From an uncultured Lachnospiraceae bacterium (GTDB lineage Bacteria > Bacillota > Clostridia > Lachnospirales > Lachnospiraceae), in assembly GCA_946566685.1 (NCBI GenBank), contig CAMNXA010000001.1:62001-126000 (forward strand): DNA of 64,000 nucleotides. Reading direction: 5' to 3'. The translations under genes were made by a program, and so were the position numbers. Shown here in pieces: positions 53,211-62,423 of this stretch; within the stretch, counting starts at the first letter, position 1, and each line of letters begins with the position of its first letter. Under the pieces are notes generated by a model. It was not told the DNA's origin. It did not search any database and saw nothing but the letters and a program-made list of their open reading frames with translations.

Positions 53211-54599
53211 TTACCTCATTTCTGCGCTGCTTTTGCCTCGACTTGCCAGGACAGCGCATGTATTTAATAATTCTCTCATCGACAAAAATAATGCCGTATA
53301 GAACAGCGAAAATCCATAGATCATATACCGGGAAAGACACATGATCGTCATGGATGTGGCACACACATTTGCAGCGATAAACAAAAGCGCCGCCCCCATC
53401 ACCCAGGCCGCATCATATCGGCCGGTACGCCATATATGCCATATCATCAGCCAGACTGCCAGCCCATAAAGAAGAAGCACCACCCAATTGATCAGCGGAT
53501 GCACCACGGCAATGCTGCGGATAAACCCGTTGGTGCACAACAGGATATAATCATACAGCCACTGGCCGAAGCACACCGGAAGCAGCTTCTTCAGCATGAT
53601 GCCTGCCATCTCATCAGACATACTGCTCTGCTGATAATAGTCAACCTTACCGAGGCTGAAATAGTAGGCGGACAGATCCGCTTCCAGCACCTGGAACTTC
53701 AGCACATCATGATGCTCCTCCAGATATTGTGCCCTCTGGGCAAAAGTCTCACCGCCGTATTGATGATTCAATCCCATGGCATCTGCCTCATCATAGAAGC
53801 GGTCAAAAAATTCCCGTTCCAGACTTCCGTCCTCAAAGACCTCTCCATCCTCCCGGTCACAGGCATAGATCACATTCGTCAGCGTGTTGACCTGCCCATA
53901 AGTGTTGCCCATAAAATAGCCGGTGACAGCATAATTATAGATATGAACCGTCAGACTTCGCACCCCAAACACCACAGCCACAGCAAGTATCGGGAACAGC
54001 AGCCGTTTATATTGTCTTCTCAGTAACATCTGCAAAAGCACAAGTACCATCCACATCAATATGGTGGTCATCATCTGCCCCCTGGTCAAGGACAACAGGA
54101 ATGCAAAGATTAAACTGCCCGCTATATCCCTCGTATGCCCCTTAAACAGCATCCGCAATAGGAAATACAGGAAAAAATAGAACAGTGGAATACACAATGC
54201 CTCGCTCATCACCGAATTTTCCAGAAAAATATGCAGCACCGAGACATAGCGTGTCACCAAATGCGGTGCAAGATGCAGCAGGACAACAAGCAGTTCCTCC
54301 CAGATATTCAATTTAAAATGCGTAGCAATGTACTCTGACAAAATCCATATACCCACCGCCGCCAGCAATCCCTGCGCCATCGCCGCAATCGTCAGATACC
54401 CCTCGCCGCATATTGTCCGAAACAGGGCAAGGAAGAGCGGGTACAACGGTTCCCGGTGGATATGCATTGTGATATACTGTTCGGAGTCATTATACACACC
54501 AACCCCGCCTGCGGCCAGCATCCCCCAGAAAAAGGCCAGCAGTCCAATCAGAATACACCATGATGTAATTGAAATCTTCTTTCTTTTTACAATCTCCAA
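53211..54599 (-). CDS. Polytopic membrane protein, GT39/GT-C-like
   Basis: The 462-residue protein has about 10-11 helices. The first outside loop reads YNDSEQYITMHIHREPLYPLFL, a pattern seen in GT39/PMT-like and related GT-C proteins, with acidic residues for lipid-phosphate sugar binding. A second large loop (about 235-320) is acidic and probably external. The first codons overlap the end of the dehydrogenase gene. It probably adds a side-chain sugar at the outer face. I cannot give a substrate, and the family name is uncertain. Confidence 0.62.
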   Translation of the reverse strand: MEIVKRKKISITSWCILIGLLAFFWGMLAAGGVGVYNDSEQYITMHIHREPLYPLFLALFRTICGEGYLTIAAMAQGLLAAVGIWILSEYIATHFKLNIWEELLVVLLHLAPHLVTRYVSVLHIFLENSVMSEALCIPLFYFFLYFLLRMLFKGHTRDIAGSLIFAFLLSLTRGQMMTTILMWMVLVLLQMLLRRQYKRLLFPILAVAVVFGVRSLTVHIYNYAVTGYFMGNTYGQVNTLTNVIYACDREDGEVFEDGSLEREFFDRFYDEADAMGLNHQYGGETFAQRAQYLEEHHDVLKFQVLEADLSAYYFSLGKVDYYQQSSMSDEMAGIMLKKLLPVCFGQWLYDYILLCTNGFIRSIAVVHPLINWVVLLLYGLAVWLMIWHIWRTGRYDAAWVMGAALLFIAANVCATSMTIMCLSRYMIYGFSLFYTALFLSMRELLNTCAVLASRGKSSAEMR

Positions 54600-55903
54600 T
54601 ACAGATAATCCTCTGTCATATATTCTTTTCTGTTCAGCACACCTTTAATATCCATCAAAACCTTCCTGCTGTGTGCCGGATGATAGAAAGCGCTGATCTG
54701 CTCTCTATCCAGTTTCTGAAATTCCTCATGCGCCACCGCAATGATCACGGCATCCATATCGGTGACATCCTGCATGGACTGGAAGGTGATGCCGTACAGA
54801 CGTTTCGCCTCCTCCGCATCGGCCGCAGGATCCACAACCACCGGCGCGATTCCATACTCACCCAGTTCCCTGTAAATATCGATCACCTTGGTATTTCTGG
54901 TATCCGGACAGTTCTCCTTAAAGGTGAAGCCCAGAATTGCCACGCGCGCATTTTTCACCGGAATATCCGCCCTGATCAGATCTTTTACAAGACTTTCGGC
55001 CACATATTTGCCCATATCGTCATTGATGCGCCGGCCGGAAAGAATAATCTGGGAATGATACCCCAATTCCTCCGCCTTATAAGTCAGATAATAGGGATCC
55101 ACCCCGATGCAGTGTCCGCCTACAAGCCCCGGCATAAATTTCAGGAAATTCCACTTCGTACCGGCAGCTTCCAACACCGCCCTGGTATCAATATTCATCT
55201 TGTGGAATATCATTGAAAGTTCATTCATGAACGCAATGTTGATATCCCTCTGGCTGTTCTCTATGACCTTGGCGGCCTCAGCAACCTTGATGGACTCCGC
55301 ACGATACACACCGGCTTCCACTACCAGCTCATACACTTTGGCAATCGTATCCAGTGTCTCTTCATCCATACCGGACACAATCTTAACAATGGTCTCCAGT
55401 CTGTGCACTTTGTCGCCGGGATTGATCCGCTCCGGAGAGTAACCAATCTTAAAGTCCACACCGCATTTTAACCCGGATTCCTTCTCCAGAATCGGCACAC
55501 AGATTTCCTCCGTGACGCCCGGATAAACCGTAGACTCAAACACCACCACAGAGCCTTTGGTCAGGTTCTGTCCCAGAATGCGGCTGGCGCCTTCCACCGG
55601 TGTCAGATCAGGCGTGTGATCGTCATTGACCGGCGTGGGAACCGCCACGATATGAAACTTGGCCTCCCGCAGCTTGGCCGGATCAGCCGTAAATTCCACC
55701 GCGGTGTTTCTGATCACCTCATTGCCTACCTCATTGGTGGGATCCACACCATTCTTATACAGTTCTATCTTCTTTTCATTCAGATCGAATCCTACCACCT
55801 TAATCTTTCTGGCGAAAGCAACCGCAATCGGCATACCCACATAGCCGAGTCCCACGAGAGATAGCTTTTCTTCTCCTTTTACAATCTTCTCATATAAATC
55901 CAT
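54587..55903 (-). CDS. UDP-N-acetylglucosamine 6-dehydrogenase, TviB/WbpO-like
   Basis: The 438-residue UDP-sugar dehydrogenase has VGLGYVGMP (17-24, NAD site), VFESTVYPGVTEE, GYSPERINPGD, KVIENSQRDINIAFMNE and GGHCIGVDPYYL with catalytic Cys265. The STVYPG and SPERINPGD blocks indicate the WecC/TviB/WbpO branch acting on UDP-HexNAc, giving UDP-HexNAcA after two NAD-dependent oxidations. Its neighbour at 52231 is the matching 4-epimerase. Together they make UDP-GalNAcA for the glycan. A GAGGTATAAA precedes the ATG. Confidence 0.9.
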   Translation of the reverse strand: MDLYEKIVKGEEKLSLVGLGYVGMPIAVAFARKIKVVGFDLNEKKIELYKNGVDPTNEVGNEVIRNTAVEFTADPAKLREAKFHIVAVPTPVNDDHTPDLTPVEGASRILGQNLTKGSVVVFESTVYPGVTEEICVPILEKESGLKCGVDFKIGYSPERINPGDKVHRLETIVKIVSGMDEETLDTIAKVYELVVEAGVYRAESIKVAEAAKVIENSQRDINIAFMNELSMIFHKMNIDTRAVLEAAGTKWNFLKFMPGLVGGHCIGVDPYYLTYKAEELGYHSQIILSGRRINDDMGKYVAESLVKDLIRADIPVKNARVAILGFTFKENCPDTRNTKVIDIYRELGEYGIAPVVVDPAADAEEAKRLYGITFQSMQDVTDMDAVIIAVAHEEFQKLDREQISAFYHPAHSRKVLMDIKGVLNRKEYMTEDYLYWRL

Positions 55904-55956
55904 TTTATACCTCTTTTCTGCACACTGCCGTATCGGTATGCGGACAGCCGCGCGTT

Positions 55957-57045
55957 TTATTTATGTTGTAAAATCAAGTGAACCTCTTCCATATATTCTC
56001 CGGTGACCAGCTTCCTGTCGAACTCCCGCTCCATCTTCTCCCTGCCACAGCGTCCCATCCTGGCGCGTTCTTCCCGGGAAAGAGCCAGGAACTTCTCCAT
56101 GGCTTGGATCAGTTCGTCTGCATGGCCGGGCGTAAATCCAAATCCTGTGACGCCATCCTCAAAGGCTTCCATACACCCACAGATATTGGAAGCGATCACC
56201 GGTCTGCCCGTGGCTGCCCCTTCGATCAGCGCATTGGACATCCCCTCATGGAACGATGCCACCACGATCGCACTCGCGGCCGCCAGATAAGGATGCACTT
56301 CTGTTTGGAAACCGATCTGCCTCACAATTCCCTCCCGTTCCAGTTCATCCAGCATCCCCTCATAGTCTTCATCACAAAATCCCATGATGTCGAAAAAGAT
56401 ACTGTCGCTATGTAGCGTCTTTGCCGCCTCCACAAACTCCAATATGCCCCGTTCCTTCATCACCCTGCCCACAAACAGGAAGTGGGTATCCGTGCCGGAA
56501 GGATATTCTTCATAATGATGCCTCTCCAGGCTCACACCGGATCCCATAACCAGGCGTTCCTTTTGTCCGCCAATCCCATAGCCCCGGCATATATCCCGGT
56601 TTTCCCTGTTTTGGAAAAAGACACATGCCGTGCGCTTTAGACCCATCCGGTACAGCGCAACAATCAGTTTGAGCAGCAGCCCCTTCTTGTCAAAGGCGCC
56701 CCCCAGCCCCGTGATCGTAGCGATATGCGGTATCTTAAGCCGGCCCGCACACATGCCGCCGTAGATATTCGGTTTGATCGTATAGGTGACCACCAGATCC
56801 GGCCGCAGTTCTTTCATCAGCTTCCGATAATTTCGATAAAGCCTGATATCTTCCAGCGGATTCATCCCCCGCCTGTGAATGGGAGTCTGTATGATTTTAG
56901 CCCCCTCAGCCCGCAGTTCTTTGGTCTTGACCTCGTCAGGCAGACTGATAAACACCTCATGCTCCTGCAAAAGCGCTTCCACAAACTCATTCCGAAAATC
57001 ATACAAGCCTCCGGAGGAGTTTGTTAAGATCAATACTCTGCTCAT
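55957..57045 (-). CDS. PglA-like GT4 glycosyltransferase
   Basis: The 362-residue GT-B transferase opens LILTNSSGGLYDFRNEFVEAL. It has VVTYTIKPNIYGG and TITGLGGAF (110-118), blocks characteristic of PglA-like enzymes that add GalNAc to undecaprenyl-diphospho-bacillosamine, and ASFHEGMSNALIEGAATG (E267-x7-E275). It follows the PglC-like enzyme and the ATP-grasp protein. It probably adds the second sugar to the product of the PglC-like enzyme, but the acceptor is inferred from family and order. Confidence 0.83.
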   Translation of the reverse strand: MSRVLILTNSSGGLYDFRNEFVEALLQEHEVFISLPDEVKTKELRAEGAKIIQTPIHRRGMNPLEDIRLYRNYRKLMKELRPDLVVTYTIKPNIYGGMCAGRLKIPHIATITGLGGAFDKKGLLLKLIVALYRMGLKRTACVFFQNRENRDICRGYGIGGQKERLVMGSGVSLERHHYEEYPSGTDTHFLFVGRVMKERGILEFVEAAKTLHSDSIFFDIMGFCDEDYEGMLDELEREGIVRQIGFQTEVHPYLAAASAIVVASFHEGMSNALIEGAATGRPVIASNICGCMEAFEDGVTGFGFTPGHADELIQAMEKFLALSREERARMGRCGREKMEREFDRKLVTGEYMEEVHLILQHK

Positions 57046-57068
57046 GCCCTGTTATTCCCTTCATTATA

Positions 57069-58700
57069 TCATATCCACCGGTATGCATCCGTTATCTTTT
57101 GGATTTTCATGTCATAAGCATTGTCCTGTACCTCTTTATGATAATACAATCCGTCCACATTTTCAAAATAGATACTCCGCATGCCAAGCTGCATGGGTGC
57201 CTGGAAATCTTTACCCGGATTGTCCCCGATATAGACCATCTCCTCATAGGGGACCCTCCATCTGCATTGCAGGATCCGAAAAGCGATGTCGCAGGGCTTG
57301 CGGAACTGTACCCCGCCCAGTTCATCCGTAATGATGATATCCTCCGTCAGCTGGTCAAGTCCCAGCGCCCTGATCTTATTCTTCTGCCCTTCCACCCGGC
57401 CGTCCGTGATGATCCCAATATGGATTCTCTGGGCACGCAGCCTTTGCAGCATGTGGGACACGCCCTCATATAAAGCAATCTCAGGCATATGCTCCCGGTA
57501 TACGCGCAGGCACTGCTCTTTCAGTTCCGGCCGCCCCATCTCCCGCAGCAGTTCATCAACAGCGCTCTTGCCCTCCAGGAAATACTGCCACAGCTTCTTA
57601 GCCGCCTGCTTATCCGCAAGCCATTCGCCCACGGCCGCAAATCCACTTTGCACATACTGTTTCTCCGGATAGAGGGTATCGTCCAGATCAAATATGACAC
57701 CCGTTATCTTTCCGGCCTGCTCCACCGTCCGCCTGCTCTCGCAGGCAATACAGATACTCTGGTCAAAGCGGCTGTAAACCGCGCCGTCCCGTATCCCCTG
57801 GTTCTGATATCCGACTCTCTCTCCCGACAACAGGCGGAGAATCCACTCTGCGGAATCAGCGCCCGCCTTCATGCTCAAAGGAGCGCCGCCGCCGTACCTG
57901 GGATTGATTTCTATATAATAATCATCTCCTGTATCTTTTTGCCTGATCAACTGTACCGTGATCGGCCCACAGGGCTGAAACTTTTCAATCAGGTTCCGGC
58001 ACTCTGCTATGATGGTATCGTCCAGTTCAATTCTCGTCTTTAACACTTCACCACTGCGGACAGCGATTCTCTCCCGCGGCACAATGCCAATGGGATTCCC
58101 TTCAAAATCACAGAAGATGTCCACCGTATATTCCCTGCCCTCAATAAAAGGCTGAATGATATAGTCCTGCACCTGTTCCGCATAAGATGCAAGCTGCCCC
58201 GCATGTTCCACCTTATAGGCATTGATACTGCTGCTGCCGTCCTTTGGCTTAATAAAGCAGGGATACGGCCCCGTATACTGCCGGTAATCATTGACCGGCG
58301 CCGGCGCTTTCAGACCGCAGGAGAGGAAAAAATCCGATGTATAGTTTTTGTCCCTGCACAGTCCCACCTTATCCGGACAGCTGATCATCACTCTGGTACC
58401 GGCCTCTTCAAACCGCTCCCGATTCTTCGATAACACCATCAGATCCGTATCGATTGTCGGAATGACCAGATCAATATGATCCTTCCGGCAGATCTCCAGC
58501 AGCTGCGAAATATAGTCCGGATCCTTCATGGGGCATATCTTCCTGCTGTAATCACAGAAGGTCAGTGCCGGAGCAGTCCCCGCCATATCCGCACCATATA
58601 GTTTCAGGGGGATGCCCAGTCGAAGCGCCGCCTGCCTGAATGCCTGCAACAGTTCCACGCGCCTGCCTGCACCGGTAAATAAAATACGCTGTTCTCTCAT
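57069..58700 (-). CDS. ATP-grasp ligase fused to a HAD-family phosphatase
   Basis: About 543 residues in two domains. The N-terminal ATP-grasp domain (about 1-325) begins RILFTGAGRRVELLQAF and has CFIKPKDGSSSINAY (ATP-binding loop) and YYIEINPRYGGG (metal site), as in carbamoyl-phosphate-synthase-like ligases. The C-terminal HAD domain (about 332-543) has VIFDLDDTLYP (motif I), a Lys near 468 (motif III) and YIGDNPGKDF (motif IV). Ligases of this type join a carboxylate to an amine. The HAD domain could remove a phosphate from substrate or product. ATG 58700 follows AAAGGA; a TTG at 58727 and ATG at 58721 also lie in frame. A sugar amine or amino acid substrate is inference. Confidence 0.82.
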   Translation of the reverse strand: MREQRILFTGAGRRVELLQAFRQAALRLGIPLKLYGADMAGTAPALTFCDYSRKICPMKDPDYISQLLEICRKDHIDLVIPTIDTDLMVLSKNRERFEEAGTRVMISCPDKVGLCRDKNYTSDFFLSCGLKAPAPVNDYRQYTGPYPCFIKPKDGSSSINAYKVEHAGQLASYAEQVQDYIIQPFIEGREYTVDIFCDFEGNPIGIVPRERIAVRSGEVLKTRIELDDTIIAECRNLIEKFQPCGPITVQLIRQKDTGDDYYIEINPRYGGGAPLSMKAGADSAEWILRLLSGERVGYQNQGIRDGAVYSRFDQSICIACESRRTVEQAGKITGVIFDLDDTLYPEKQYVQSGFAAVGEWLADKQAAKKLWQYFLEGKSAVDELLREMGRPELKEQCLRVYREHMPEIALYEGVSHMLQRLRAQRIHIGIITDGRVEGQKNKIRALGLDQLTEDIIITDELGGVQFRKPCDIAFRILQCRWRVPYEEMVYIGDNPGKDFQAPMQLGMRSIYFENVDGLYYHKEVQDNAYDMKIQKITDAYRWI

Positions 58701-58723
58701 ATGGCCGTATTCCTTTCCCATCG

Positions 58724-59326
58724 TCAATTGCCCATAAACTCTTCCATCGTGGCATTTGTCTCGCTGCTTATCCCCTCACGCTTTACTACAGCCCGGATTG
58801 TCCCGATAAAAATACGCACATCCATGGCAAACGTAAGATGCTTTACATACTCCACATCATAGGCAAATTTTTCCTCCCAGGTAATGGCATTCCTGCCGTT
58901 GATCTGCGCAAGTCCTGTCAGACCCGGCCTCACATTGTGCCTCTGTCTCTGGAACTCATTATACCGGGGAAGATACCTGACTAACAGCGGCCTGGGGCCG
59001 ATCACACTCATATCGCCCTTCAGGATATTAAAAAGTTCCGGCAGTTCATCCAGACTCGTAGAGCGAAGCATCTTTCCGAAACCGGTAAGCCGCCTGTCGT
59101 CCGGCAGAAGATTTCCCGCTTCATCCCGTTCGTCCGTCATGGTTCTGAATTTATAAAGGGTAAAGATTTTCTCATATCTCCCCGGCCTCTCCTGCCGGAA
59201 CAAGACCGGACTTCCCAGCTTGACCCGCACCAGCACTGCCACAATCAAAAGCACAGGACTAAGCACAAGTATCCCACATAAGGAGAGCAAAAAATCCAAC
59301 CAACGTTTTATACACCGCTTATACAT
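58724..59326 (-). CDS. PglC-like phosphoglycosyl transferase (small initiating enzyme)
   Basis: The 200-residue monotopic enzyme has one N-terminal re-entrant helix (LLSLCGILVLSPVLLI), then FTLYKFRTMTDERDE, STSLDELPELFNIL with the Asp93-Glu94 pair, GDMSVIGPRPLL and VRPGLTGLAQINGRNA. It is the size and type of PglC, which moves a phospho-bacillosamine-type sugar to undecaprenyl phosphate. With the dehydratase and aminotransferase upstream it would start a glycan with a 4-amino-4,6-dideoxy-GlcNAc derivative. It is the second initiating enzyme in the window; the other is WcaJ-type. Confidence 0.9.
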   Translation of the reverse strand: MYKRCIKRWLDFLLSLCGILVLSPVLLIVAVLVRVKLGSPVLFRQERPGRYEKIFTLYKFRTMTDERDEAGNLLPDDRRLTGFGKMLRSTSLDELPELFNILKGDMSVIGPRPLLVRYLPRYNEFQRQRHNVRPGLTGLAQINGRNAITWEEKFAYDVEYVKHLTFAMDVRIFIGTIRAVVKREGISSETNATMEEFMGN

Positions 59327-59379
59327 ACCAGTTTCCTCATACTAATCATCCATGTCAAAGTTCTGCTGTGACTCAAACT

Positions 59380-60516
59380 CTACGCCCGAAAGCAATCCCG
59401 CACCGTCTTAATGAGCAGTTCCATATCCTCCGGCGTGTTCTTGATATCACTGGGCAGACACAGGCCCCTGTCAAAAATCTCCTCATCCACACTGCTGCCA
59501 TCCCCATTGTGCGGGAAGAAATCATACGCCGCAAAGACCGGCTGCAAATGCATGGGCTTCCAGATTGGTCTGCTCTCCGCATTGATTTTCTGATCCAAGG
59601 CATCCATAACCATATCCGGCGTCACATCACAATCCCTGGCTATGGTCATGCAGGAAAGCCAGTTATTGGCATCCCCCTGCGGATTCATGGGATTCATGGT
59701 TATCTCCGGGATATCCGCAAAAGCCGCCTTATACTGCTCGTAGATAGCTTTTTTGGCAGCCTTATGCTCCTCTAAGTGGAGCAGCTGCCCCCTGCCGATA
59801 CCGGCCGTAACATTGCTCATACGATAATTATACCCAATCTGGGAGTGTTGATAATGCCTGGCGGGATCTCTGGCCTGGGTTGCCAGGAACGTGGCCTTTT
59901 TCACCGCCTCTTCCTCGGCAGAGACCAGCATGCCGCCCCCGGAAGTGGTAATGATCTTATTGCCATTAAAAGAATAGATTCCGTATTTGCCGTAAGTGCC
60001 TGTATGCCTGCCCTTATAAGTACTGCTGAGGGATTCTGCCGCATCTTCAATCAGCGGTGTGCCGTGGTTCTCACAGATTCTCATGATCTCATCCAGCTTT
60101 GCCGGCGTACCATAGAGATGCACCACAATGACCGCTTTCGGATTGGGATACTTCTCATAAGCCCGCTCCAGGGCCGCCGGGGACATATTCCAGGTATCAG
60201 GCTCCGCATCAATAAAGACCGGCGTGCCGTTCTCATACACGATCGGATTACAGGTTGCCGAGAAAGTCAGGTCTGACACAAATATCACATCGTCCTGTTT
60301 CACGTCCAAAAGCTTAAGAGCCAGATGGATTGCCGCCGTGCCGGCGCTCAACGCCGCCGCATAACCGCACCCTGTATATTCTGCCATCTCTTTCTCCAGG
60401 GCATTTACATTCGGGCCCAGGGGCGCCACCCAGTTGGTATCAAACGCCTCTTTCACAAATGCCTGCTCCTCCCCATGCATTGTGGGAGATGATAAATAAA
60501 TCCTTTTCTTCGCCAT
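59380..60516 (-). CDS. DegT/DnrJ/EryC1-family aminotransferase, PglE-like
   Basis: The 378-residue PLP enzyme has IYLSSPTMHGEEQAFVKEAF at its start, then TNWVAPLGPNVNALE, SAGTAAIHLALKLL, IEDAAESLS (Asp158 contacts the PLP ring) and FNGNKIITTSGGG (Lys187, Schiff base). The order fits PglE/WeeJ-like sugar aminotransferases that put an amine at C4 of UDP-4-keto-6-deoxy-GlcNAc. ATG 60516 follows AAGGAAGGAC; the longer frame is rejected because it overlaps the dehydratase gene. The product would be UDP-2-acetamido-4-amino-2,4,6-trideoxyhexose. Confidence 0.87.
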   Translation of the reverse strand: MAKKRIYLSSPTMHGEEQAFVKEAFDTNWVAPLGPNVNALEKEMAEYTGCGYAAALSAGTAAIHLALKLLDVKQDDVIFVSDLTFSATCNPIVYENGTPVFIDAEPDTWNMSPAALERAYEKYPNPKAVIVVHLYGTPAKLDEIMRICENHGTPLIEDAAESLSSTYKGRHTGTYGKYGIYSFNGNKIITTSGGGMLVSAEEEAVKKATFLATQARDPARHYQHSQIGYNYRMSNVTAGIGRGQLLHLEEHKAAKKAIYEQYKAAFADIPEITMNPMNPQGDANNWLSCMTIARDCDVTPDMVMDALDQKINAESRPIWKPMHLQPVFAAYDFFPHNGDGSSVDEEIFDRGLCLPSDIKNTPEDMELLIKTVRDCFRA

Positions 60517-60535
60517 ATTTTTGTCCTTCCTTGCG

Positions 60536-62407
60536 TTACGTCTGACTGTGATAAGTCGGCACAATCTTGCGGATCAACGGCCTGATATCGGAATTTTCCA
60601 GCTGACATTCATCCTTCAGCTCCTTCAGCTGGCAGAAGAACTCCTGCTCGTCCAGTTCAATGGGTTTCCCAATGTGAATCATCTTATTGGCCGTATCACG
60701 CATACCCTCCTCGTCCATCAGAAGTTCTTCATAAAGTTTTTCTCCCGGACGAAGCCCTGTAAATTCTATCTTAATATCTTCTCCCACACGATAGCCGGAG
60801 AGTTTGATCAGATTTTCCGCCAGCGTGAGGATCTTCACCGGTTCCCCCATATCCAGTACGAAAATCTCTCCGCCCTTCGCATAGGCGCCGGCCTGCAATA
60901 CCAAAGATACTGCCTCCGGAATCGTCATAAAGTAACGGATAATATCAGGATGGGTGACCGTGACCGGGCCCCCTGCCGCAATCTGCTTGCGAAACAGCGG
61001 AATCACACTGCCGTTACTGCCAAGCACATTACCGAAACGCACCGCCACAAACTCCGTATCATAATGCTTGTCAAATGTCTGGATGATCATCTCACAGATC
61101 CGCTTGCTGGCCCCCATAATATTGGTAGGATTCACAGCCTTATCCGTAGAAATCATGACAAACCGCTGGACACCGCTCATGGCCGCCGCCTGGGCAGTCT
61201 TAAAAGTACCGAACACATTATTCTTGATAGCCTCTGTGGGGCTGTCCTCCATCAATGGAACATGCTTGTGCGCCGCCGCATGATATACGATATTGGGTTT
61301 ATATTTAGAGAAAATATAGTTCATCCTGTTCGTGTTCCGCACAGAGGCAATCAGCACCACCAAATCCAGTTCCGGATACTTTTGCTTCAATTCCTGTTGT
61401 ACATCATAGACCGAATTTTCATAAATATCCACGATCACCAGCCGTCTGGGCTTATGTGTTGCAATCTGCCTGCAAAGTTCACTGCCGATGGAACCGCCGC
61501 CGCCAGTCACTAACACGACCTTGCCCTGGACATATCCCAGGATGGAATCCAGATCCACGCTGATCGGATCACGCCCCAGAAGATCTTCCACTTCCACATC
61601 GCGCAGTTTGCTGACATTGACTTCACCGTTCACCAGCTGATACATACCCGGCAGGGACCGGAGCTTACAGTTCGTATCCTTACAGATTTCCAGAATCTCC
61701 TTGATCTCAGACCGGCTGGCGGAAGGCAGCGCCACAATAATCTCATCCACCTCATAAATATCCGCACTCTCCACAATCTTATCCCGGCCGCCGACCACCT
61801 TGATGCCCTGGATATACCTGCCCCATTTTCCCTTGTCGTCATCGATGACACATTTGATGACCATGGTGGAAAAATTACTGTTCACGATCTCCTTGATGAT
61901 CACATTACCCGCCTCTCCGGCGCCGATCACCATCACGGAAATCCGGTTCTTTTTATTTTTCTGTTTATGTTTTAAACTCCTGAAAAAGCGATAGGAAAAT
62001 CTGCTGGCAAAGATACAGGTGACCAAAAAGAACAGGTAGAAAAGATAATAACTATTCGGTACAGCCTGATGTGATGCAGACTTAAAAAACTGCAAGCCAA
62101 TTCCTTCCACAAGCGCAGACAGAATACAGGATATCACGATATTCTGTAACTCTGTCTCCCCCGCAAACGCCCAGAGACTGCTGTATAACCGGAACATATA
62201 AAAAATAAACAATGTCAAGGCAATATTGATCGGCAAAAACATCTCTATCGGATGCAGAAAGTACTGCGGGATCGCATCCATATGGAACTCATACCGGGCC
62301 ACTATCGCCAGATAACTCGACAGGACGATGCTGATGATATCATAGATAATCAGACAGGTCCATCTATAAAACAGTTTTACATTAAAAGGTTTTCGTGTCT
62401 TTTTCAT
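60536..62407 (-). CDS. UDP-GlcNAc 4,6-dehydratase, membrane-type (PglF/WbpM/CapD-like)
   Basis: About 623 residues with four N-terminal helices (to about 140), a CoA-binding-like Rossmann domain (about 157-270) and a C-terminal extended SDR domain. The SDR has VTGGGGSIGSEL (300-311), YHAAAHKHVPLME and STDKAVNPTNIMGASKR, the altered catalytic triad of WbpM/PglF with Met and Lys in place of the usual Tyr-x3-Lys. It converts UDP-GlcNAc to UDP-4-keto-6-deoxy-GlcNAc. ATG 62407 is chosen; the longer frame begins with TTG inside the upstream gene. It supplies the PglE-like enzyme directly downstream. Confidence 0.9.
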   Translation of the reverse strand: MKKTRKPFNVKLFYRWTCLIIYDIISIVLSSYLAIVARYEFHMDAIPQYFLHPIEMFLPINIALTLFIFYMFRLYSSLWAFAGETELQNIVISCILSALVEGIGLQFFKSASHQAVPNSYYLFYLFFLVTCIFASRFSYRFFRSLKHKQKNKKNRISVMVIGAGEAGNVIIKEIVNSNFSTMVIKCVIDDDKGKWGRYIQGIKVVGGRDKIVESADIYEVDEIIVALPSASRSEIKEILEICKDTNCKLRSLPGMYQLVNGEVNVSKLRDVEVEDLLGRDPISVDLDSILGYVQGKVVLVTGGGGSIGSELCRQIATHKPRRLVIVDIYENSVYDVQQELKQKYPELDLVVLIASVRNTNRMNYIFSKYKPNIVYHAAAHKHVPLMEDSPTEAIKNNVFGTFKTAQAAAMSGVQRFVMISTDKAVNPTNIMGASKRICEMIIQTFDKHYDTEFVAVRFGNVLGSNGSVIPLFRKQIAAGGPVTVTHPDIIRYFMTIPEAVSLVLQAGAYAKGGEIFVLDMGEPVKILTLAENLIKLSGYRVGEDIKIEFTGLRPGEKLYEELLMDEEGMRDTANKMIHIGKPIELDEQEFFCQLKELKDECQLENSDIRPLIRKIVPTYHSQT

Positions 62408-62423
62408 ATCCGCGTCCAGTTTC

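Noticed and set aside
60521-61513. Open frame of 330 codons on the plus strand
   Set aside because: It is antisense to the 4,6-dehydratase gene. The product is rich in His and Arg and unlike any known family.
55957-62407. A full protein N-glycosylation (Pgl) system
   Set aside because: No PglB-like oligosaccharyltransferase with a WWDxG motif is encoded in the window, so transfer to protein is not supported. The set is better read as glycan precursor synthesis.
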